Shown in pieces: positions 58,299 through 64,000 of a stretch of 64,000 bases of DNA. The translations under genes and the position numbers were made by a program. The DNA comes from Orychophragmus violaceus (lineage: Eukaryota; Streptophyta; Magnoliopsida; Brassicales; Brassicaceae), in NCBI GenBank assembly GCA_030180135.1, contig CM058233.1, forward strand, positions 63,384,500-63,448,499, written 5' to 3'. Every line of letters starts with the position of its first letter. The first letter of the stretch is position 1. The notes under the pieces are model-generated. The model searched no databases and was not told the DNA's origin. It saw nothing but the letters and a program-made list of their open reading frames with translations.

Positions 58299-58706
58299 TC
58301 TTGAGAGTTGAGTTAGCTCTGGTTCCCTTTGGTGAGTTCTAGTGTTCCTGTTCTTCTTCTTCTTTCGTTTTGTTTTGTGGCTAGTAACTTCTTCCTTCTT
58401 CTTCTCAGTGTGTGAACTTTGATTGTGATGTGATCTTTGCCGTGCAGGGTGTGCAGTGTAGCCGGCGTTGAGACGGAGCCTTTGCCTCGTTAAGGTCTCT
58501 GTCGGCCGGTGGACGCCAGAGGGACCAACGGTTTAAACTACTGATGCCAAAAATAGATATGTAAAGCTTTGATGATACTGTTTTATCCGGTGGTTAAAGG
58601 CAGTATACTTTCTGCTTTTGGGTTAACTTTTGAATTCTCGGGTTTCGTGCCTGGTAGAAAAAAAGAACTAAAAGACTGTGTCTAGAATTAAGACAGGGAA
58701 AAAAAC
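58299..58706 (-). other. LINE 5' UTR
   Basis: Upstream of ORF1 up to the TSD. It contains GC-rich sequence near 58440-58530, likely the internal promoter region; no gene. Confidence 0.6.
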
Positions 58707-58721
58707 TGAGAACCTCAGTCT

Positions 58722-59609
58722 CTTCTTAATAAGAAGTTCCACTTTTTCTCTTTCCTATTTTATTTACTTTTTATTATATTTAATTCCTTAGAAACTGCCA
58801 TATTTATATATAAGGCGTCCAAAAAGCATCTCACAACAGTAATTTCTCTAGCTTTCTTCTCTCACATGTGTAACACACTACAGTCAGAAAAGGTTAAAAA
58901 AAATGGTGAGAAACGGAATAAATTAAGAGGCAGAGTGGGAGATGTCAGAAAGGAAGATTAGGTTTAAGGACATGAAAAACTACAACACTATTCTCATACC
59001 AATTAATGGTGTGGGTTTCTCTGTTTTTTACGTGGTCCATTTTCAAACTATTTGGACCCATTTCTCTCCCTATAACTCTATAAGTCTTCTCTTCATATTA
59101 CTAACCAGCTTCCATAGTCACAAGTCTACAAAAAAGAGAGATATAGTTTTTGTAGATCTTACACAGAAGGACTGTAGGATGTGAATAGACATACCTGTTT
59201 TTGGGTGGCTGAAGGGTCAAATTAATCATATGAAGGAAGAGACAAAAGTTAGACTGTTGTCTAATCACAACTTATTCATATGAATAGTTTTATATATGGA
59301 TATTTAGGTTTTACAGCCACATAATCAATTAAAACGATTAGGTGTTGGTCCCATGATTTTTGTTTGTGAGAATGAGAATTTAGTATTTTTGTTTGGCTGG
59401 TTTAAGCTGTCCCTTCACGTGAACTTCCCTCTTAATACGGCTCTCTGTCTTTAATTCTTCATATTTATATCTAATCTTTTCCATTTATTAGAAGAACCAT
59501 TAATTATTAATTGGTGTTTTGGAGCTATTTTTCATTGATTTAACACTGGATATGTAGATTTTGTTGCTTCGTCAATTAGCTTTTTTCTTCTTCTTTATAA
59601 TTCGAACCA
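58722..59609. other. Host-like AT-rich sequence, no gene recognised
   Basis: Continues the pre-insertion site of the LINE, so it was the upstream region of the coiled-coil gene. A plus-strand ORF at 58942-59184 has no recognisable family. Confidence 0.45.
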
Positions 59610-60391
59610 TGTTATATTTATTGCAACGGTCCGTTCCCGACAAACCGGAAATAACGTCGTTAAGATATCCATTGAACTAGAACGGTCAGCTAGAATGCTT
59701 TTCTATGATTCCACGATCCCGCACGCTCCATTCGATTCAAATCAACTTAACGTACACCAGCTGATCGATCATCCTGCATCCGAATCTGCGAGGGAAAAAG
59801 AGCCGAAAAAGAGAAAAATACTGAATAATTGATTCAAACGCAATTACCCAATGAGGCAGATTCAAGGAAACTGTGAGATCGAAGATTCACACCAAGGATT
59901 TGTAATCGTGGATTTGGACTTTTTATATGAAAATGAAATAGATTTCCTATGAACCAAAGATTTTATTGAGGTTGTATGTCGAGATAGAACAAACACAATC
60001 GAATAGAGAGTACAAAGTTATGAGAATAGAGCTATTTAGTCGAAGTATTCTTGATTAGGCTTGGAATTGTCTTGAATGAATCGCCACTTCTTCTTTAAAT
60101 AGTTCTCTCCTCTAATCTTCTTGTTCCGATCTTTCGGCTCGCCATGATAACGATCTTCGGGATTCGCGGGGATCGACTTAACTAGCAAAGACCAGGTCGT
60201 TCTTCCTCTACATCCTCTTCTATCGAGCTCGACTACTTCTCACTTCGTTATTTGGGCATTGGTTAAATCACGGTCGGATGGGCCCAAGATCTATGATAGT
60301 CGAGCTCGTCTCTTTGATTGTGGATTGGACTCATAATTATGGGCCTTTGTTTTGTTTGTTAGTGGGCCGGATTTCCTATAGGGATTTAACA
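59610..60391 (-). mobile_element. LTR of a minus-strand retrotransposon
   Basis: Bounded by TGTTA (left) and TAACA (right), a short inverted repeat typical of LTR ends. Right next to it, at 60392-60409, ATAGCCCCCCATCCCATT is the complement of a strong polypurine tract (GGGATGGGGGGCTAT), placing the element's interior on the right. A TATA-like CTATTTAAAG (complement near 60094-60103) lies inside. No second LTR in the window. About 782 bp. Confidence 0.65.
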
Positions 60392-60409
60392 ATAGCCCCC
60401 CATCCCATT
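60392..60409 (-). other. Polypurine tract of the minus-strand element at 59610
   Basis: The complement reads AATGGGATGGGGGGCTAT immediately before TGTTAAATCCC. Confidence 0.65.
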
Positions 60410-60983
60410 AATTCGACGAGTCGAGGTTAATGGGTGGCAGACGTTCTTGGGAAGACGCGCGCGTGTCTCGGGTTTCAAAAAACCTAATGATTATTTTCGC
60501 CCCATCTGTAGATATCGATTTGATCGAGCGGCTGAGACCGAGCGCGTGGATTGAATCGATTAATCCGTGGCGCGTTGGAGGCTACAAACAGTAAATGATC
60601 GAGGAGGATTTTATCTACCGTTGATCCGGTCGATCGTCAACGGTTGAGATTTGAGGATCACGATAAGTCTTATCGAACTCGATTTTTTCTGATACAATTC
60701 GGCTATCGCGCGTTTGTAGCCGTCGATCTCAAATCGACGGTCGAGATCGAGAGAAAGCGAGGAGTCTTAACCGTCTCGATCTTCTTGTAATTTTTACGAG
60801 TTTAGAATCGTACGGTCAAGATCCTGCACGATTCCCACTGCAGGTAATTCTACATATCATCGAAGGTAATCCCTTTTCTCTTTTTTTTTTGTCTGGCTTC
60901 TTTTTTTTCTTCCATATTCCCTCTGTCATCAGAAACTTCTCTCTTAGAGACTCTATTTCCTTCATTCTGATAGACCTTTCTCC
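60410..60983 (+). promoter_or_regulatory. Upstream region of the antisense transposon gene
   Basis: No coding frame. It holds CGATCG- and CGACGG-rich segments (60500-60760) and pyrimidine-rich DNA shortly before the ATG at 60984, fitting a promoter and 5' UTR for the plus-strand gene. Confidence 0.4.
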
Positions 60984-62211
60984 ATGGCTCTGAGAGACGC
61001 GACAGGAGCAAGTACGAGCGCGGCGGCGGGATCATTTGGTCTGCACCCACCGTCCGTCTTAACGGTGAACCATATTCAGCGGCTGCGAACGAAGTGCCGG
61101 ATACCACCGGAATAGAGATAGTCATCCCATCACCGGCGGTGTCGCCGAATTCCGTTGTGGAAGGCTACTGTTGTGCCTCCTATACGTATTTTGAAAAATG
61201 TGGGCTCTTCTTCCCCATTCCCCGCCTTATTTCTTTGGTACTGGCCCAACTCCAACTGACGTTTCATCAGATGACGCCGAACTTTGTCCGGTACATCATC
61301 GGACTCGGAGTTAGGGCCGCCGAAGAGGGAATAGAGTTCGGGCCAGAAGAGCTTATGCGGGGTTGCTCGGTGAAGCATAATACTCGCTTTCTGGGAACGT
61401 ATTATCTCTCTCCTCGTTTCAGAAGGATCCTCGACGATATTCCAGGTACGGATGTGTGGAAAGATCGGTACTTCTTCTTTAGGATAACCCAGCACTCGGT
61501 TGAGGAGTTCGACTACTCCGTCATCCCGTCTCGATGAGCTTCCAGTGTTGGTGAGTTTTAATGTTTGATGATCGAACCCCCCCTCCCTTTTTGTTGGACC
61601 GTTCTTTACTCGTTCTGGTTTGAATTGCAGAGGCTCCCGAGTCGCTCGCTCTAAACCCGATCACGGAGGCTTTGATAGCTCGTCTGAAGTAGGGCACTGT
61701 CAATTGGGATAGTTTTACAGTAGAGCGCGTGCAGGCTGCTATAAGGATAGACCTTGAGCGTGCTCTGCGGGGTCGACCCCAGGTTCCTCAAAACTTATCA
61801 CTTCCCCCTGTACTCCCTCGGGCTCCCCCTGCCCGAGTTATTCAGCCTCCGCTTCGTTTTGTCGAGCGGATAGGAGAAAGTGAGTCGTCGGACCGCAAAG
61901 TTTTGTTTGTCACCATTATGAGCTGTCTAATTCGTTTTTTTATTTTTGCAGGTCGACCTCTTTCGGATGATGATTCGACCGCGAGCACTCCTCCTCACGA
62001 GAAGATGTCTCGGAGAGCAAGAAGCCGCCGAAGCGGGAAGGAACCCATAGATTTGGTGAAGAAGATGGGGGCCGGTGACCTGAGCAACGCCATCCTTTTT
62101 GCCATGGGTGAAGCTCCTCCTCCTCCTCCAACTCTTCCTCCTCATCCCGTCCGGATTTCTCTTCATCTGGTTACAGGATCCGTCGACGCGGTTGTGGAGA
62201 CGGAGGGATTC
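60984..62211 (+). pseudogene. Putative plant transposon protein (Transposase_28-like), truncated
   Basis: The first ATG (60984) opens MALRDATGASTSAAAGSFGL, then a frame change leads to the conserved part: YFEKCGLFFPIPRLISLVL, QMTPNFVRYIIGLGVRAAEE (61170-61330). This pattern is that of the 'putative gypsy type transposon' family (Transposase_28). Introns with GT..AG ends fit at 61551-61630 and 61880-61951. Stops at 61535-61537 and 61690-61692 break it. The third exon (61952-62211) has a basic RRARSRRSGKE stretch and a Pro-rich run, and is cut by the LTR at 62212. It is antisense to the LTR at 59610-60391. Biochemical role unknown. Confidence 0.6.
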
Positions 62212-63416
62212 TGATATATCATGGTTTTTACTAGTTTTAGACCATGATATAAGTATGTTTTAGAGTCTATTAGTGTTTCTTTAGAGTCTTTTGCAGGTCT
62301 TATTAGGTACACGTACGTTTGGAGCAGAAGTGAAGATTTTGGAGCTATTTGGTGCATACTGGAGATTTGACCCGAGAGGTGAAGCTCACTGTCCAGATTT
62401 GAGATCTGTGTCGATCGTTGCACATCAGCATCGATCGATGCACAGCGCGTTGGGCCAGACTCGCGAGAGTTATGAAGTTATGAGATATTGCAGAAGTTGC
62501 CCAGAAGTTCCAGATATTTACACAGAAGCCCCAAGACGTGATTAGGCTATATTAATTAGGTTTTAGACTTTGTTATTCAGAAAGCATTCATACTTTGAGC
62601 TGAGAGTTAGAGAGAGATTTTGGGGCTGATCTGAACCTGTACTTCATCTTGTTTTTTGAGAAGATTTCGAACCCCTTTACTTCTTTTATATCTTATATGC
62701 AATCTATTATTTCATTGATCATGTTTACATCATCTATGTCTGAGTAGATTCATAGTTAGGTTTAGGGTTTCTCACATAGGATTTCATGACTTGCTAGATA
62801 TAATTAATTTAGTTAAGGATTCATAACTATAGTAGTTCTTCGATCTAAATTGTGTTTAATGCTAGTTCTAACTTGATCACTTAGAATCTAGATCTTAGGT
62901 TGCTAAATACGACACGACAGTGTGGTTTAGAATCTGAACTATTTAGGTTGAGCAATTAAATTACTCGCAAAGGAATTTGGTTTAGTTTCATTGTGAACAT
63001 ATCGAACTTGGAATTAATGCTGCTTTAATCTGTTAGTAATTGCAAAGGAATTTGGATTGCTGCACTTAGACTTAGAGAATTCTCGCAACGACAGTTGGTT
63101 AATTCTATATCCGTGTTTTGAGCTCTAGAACTGAGCTTAATTAGATCCTGACTGAATGATTATTCTGCTTGTCTGATTTCCTGAGAACGCCCTAGACTTA
63201 ACGCTTTAAGTTAACTGTTTTCACAACAAATCTTGCTATCTGATTTACTTTCTTGCTTGCTTTTTAGTTTACATCACATTGCTTTCTCTTAGTTTAATCT
63301 CTTCTGTTCTAATATCTATCGTTGACCGGAGTCTCTGTGGATTCGATACCTAAGTACTACATCTGCATAATTGTGCACTTGCAGTAGTATAGGATTAAAA
63401 CTTCTAGGGCATATCA
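62212..63416 (+). repeat. 5' LTR of Athila/Tat-like Ty3/gypsy element
   Basis: TGATATATCATGG ... TAGGGCATATCA, 1205 bp, followed by the primer site. Same family as the solo LTR at 7014-8174. It carries TCGATCG motifs at 62409, 62431 and nearby. The 5 bp before it read GATTC; the right TSD lies beyond the window. Confidence 0.88.
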
Positions 63417-63422
63417 AGTTTT

Positions 63423-63440
63423 TGGCGCCGTTGCCGGGGA
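63423..63440 (+). other. Primer-binding site, tRNA-Asp type
   Basis: TGGCGCCGTTGCCGGGGA, the primer site characteristic of Athila and Tat lineages, six bases after the LTR. Confidence 0.92.
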
Positions 63441-63661
63441 CTCTTTTGAGTCTCCGATAGATTGGAACCTAGGGTTTAGACTAGGATTTTTTATTTTTGT
63501 TTTTAGTTACTAATTTTTCTTTGTTTTCTCTCTGTCGCATGTACTGTTTTCGCATAGCGTCTATCGTTGCACTTCCTGTGTCGATCGTCACTAGGCGACT
63601 GGAGTTGAATCGATCGTTGCACTGTTAGCATCGATCGTTGCTTGACGATTACAGACGGTTT

Positions 63662-64000
63662 ATGCAGACGCGTGATACCAGAAGTAATCCGAACACTAAT
63701 CTCGTTAACCTCCAACTTGAAGAGCTTGCTAGACTAGAGAGAACACCCAGGAAAGTTCAGAGAGCAAGAATGGTTCGAGAACGTCTGATTCTGACACCCG
63801 ATGCTCAAGGTACCCTGAGGGACCGACAAAACAATCCGTACAATGCTGCTGGAGAACGGGTTGATGCTGAAGGGAATGTTATCCCTGATCCTCCTGAGCC
63901 ACCACAACAGGAGCAGAACCAAGGCCAAGGACAGGCCCAAGGTAGACAGATGGTTGTTCATGAGAGGACTTTAGCTGACTACAACCGTCCGGATGAGTAT
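63662..64000 (+). CDS. gag: gag N-terminus of Athila/Tat-like gypsy, runs off window
   Basis: Open from an ATG at 63662 to the window end, 113 codons without stop, about 220 bases after the primer site. It starts MQTRDTRSNPNTNLVNLQLE, has a basic middle, a Pro/Gln-rich stretch, and reaches HERTLADYNRPDEY, a segment common at the start of plant Athila-type gag proteins. The capsid core, pol and 3' LTR must lie right of the window. It sits 1.5 kb inside the LTR that truncates the Transposase_28-like gene. Confidence 0.8.
   Translation, partial: MQTRDTRSNPNTNLVNLQLEELARLERTPRKVQRARMVRERLILTPDAQGTLRDRQNNPYNAAGERVDAEGNVIPDPPEPPQQEQNQGQGQAQGRQMVVHERTLADYNRPDEY

Larger units (their letters stand above)
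52291..58706 (-). mobile_element. Full-length LINE (L1-type, with RNase H), broken ORFs
   Basis: Minus-strand non-LTR retrotransposon. Its poly(A) tail shows as poly(T) at 52291-52300. Perfect 15-bp TSD TGAGAACCTCAGTCT at 52276-52290 and 58707-58721. ORF1 with DUF4283 and zinc knuckle, ORF2 with endonuclease, RT, zf-RVT and RNase H. Length 6.4 kb is full size. Several stops and frameshifts in both ORFs mean it is inactive now, although the TSD is still perfect. Confidence 0.94.

Noticed and set aside
58942..59184. Plus-strand 80-aa ORF as a host gene
   Set aside because: Low-complexity, hydrophobic, no family, no splice or start context to support it.
61130..61495. Minus-strand 121-aa ORF
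   Set aside because: Opposite the better supported Transposase_28-like plus-strand exon; no recognisable motif.

Overview
The window looks like heterochromatic plant DNA, most likely from a Brassicaceae-type eudicot. This is inferred from the element families, the intron style and the plant-type tRNA primer sites; no species was identified. Almost everything is transposable element (TE). I recognise only one probable intact host gene: a two-exon, minus-strand gene at 51263-51984 for a small coiled-coil protein starting MGSC. There may also be remnants of host exons at about 50472-51044.

Layout. 1-5324: 3' part of a decayed autonomous Helitron, with Rep and PIF1-type helicase exons and a terminal hairpin plus CTAG. 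5475-5687: LINE ORF1 scrap. About 6080-43121: a nest of LTR retrotransposons. From outside in: B, an old minus-strand Ty3/gypsy remnant (left LTR about 6080-8370, gag scrap 10015-10266, right LTR 10731-11116 + 41465-43121); A, a plus-strand Ty3/gypsy chromovirus (11117-41459) inside B's right LTR; D, a plus-strand Ty1/copia element (16808-39194) inside A's integrase; E, a minus-strand Ty1/copia element (23278-38249) in D's 3' leader; F, a minus-strand Ty1/copia element (26354-34118) inside E's integrase. The four junctions A, D, E and F have readable 5-bp target-site duplications (TSDs): GTGTA, GGATC, ATAAC, and CTTTA/ATTTA. LTR-pair mismatches counted by eye fall in nesting order (A many, D 6 of 637, E 3 of 644, F 0 of 630). 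D and F keep full-length polyproteins of 1321 and 1325 aa. E keeps only gag.

43394-50400: a minus-strand orphan zf-RVT (LINE-type) pseudogene split by a decayed minus-strand copia element H (43555-49852), which itself carries an E-family solo LTR. 51263-51984: the host gene. 52291-58706: a full-length but broken minus-strand LINE flanked by a 15-bp TSD, about 300 bp upstream of the host start codon. 59610-62211: a minus-strand LTR and polypurine tract followed by a plus-strand, multi-exon putative-transposon gene, an arrangement expected of gypsy elements with an antisense extra ORF. 62212-64000: the 5' LTR, tRNA-Asp-type primer site and gag start of an Athila/Tat-like gypsy element running off the window. 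A solo LTR of the same family lies at 7014-8174.

How it works together: D and F carry all the enzymes a copia element needs. E has a clean leader, PBS, PPT, LTRs and gag but dead pol, and probably moved using enzymes from relatives such as D or F. No bacterial features, CRISPR arrays, tRNA or rRNA genes were found.
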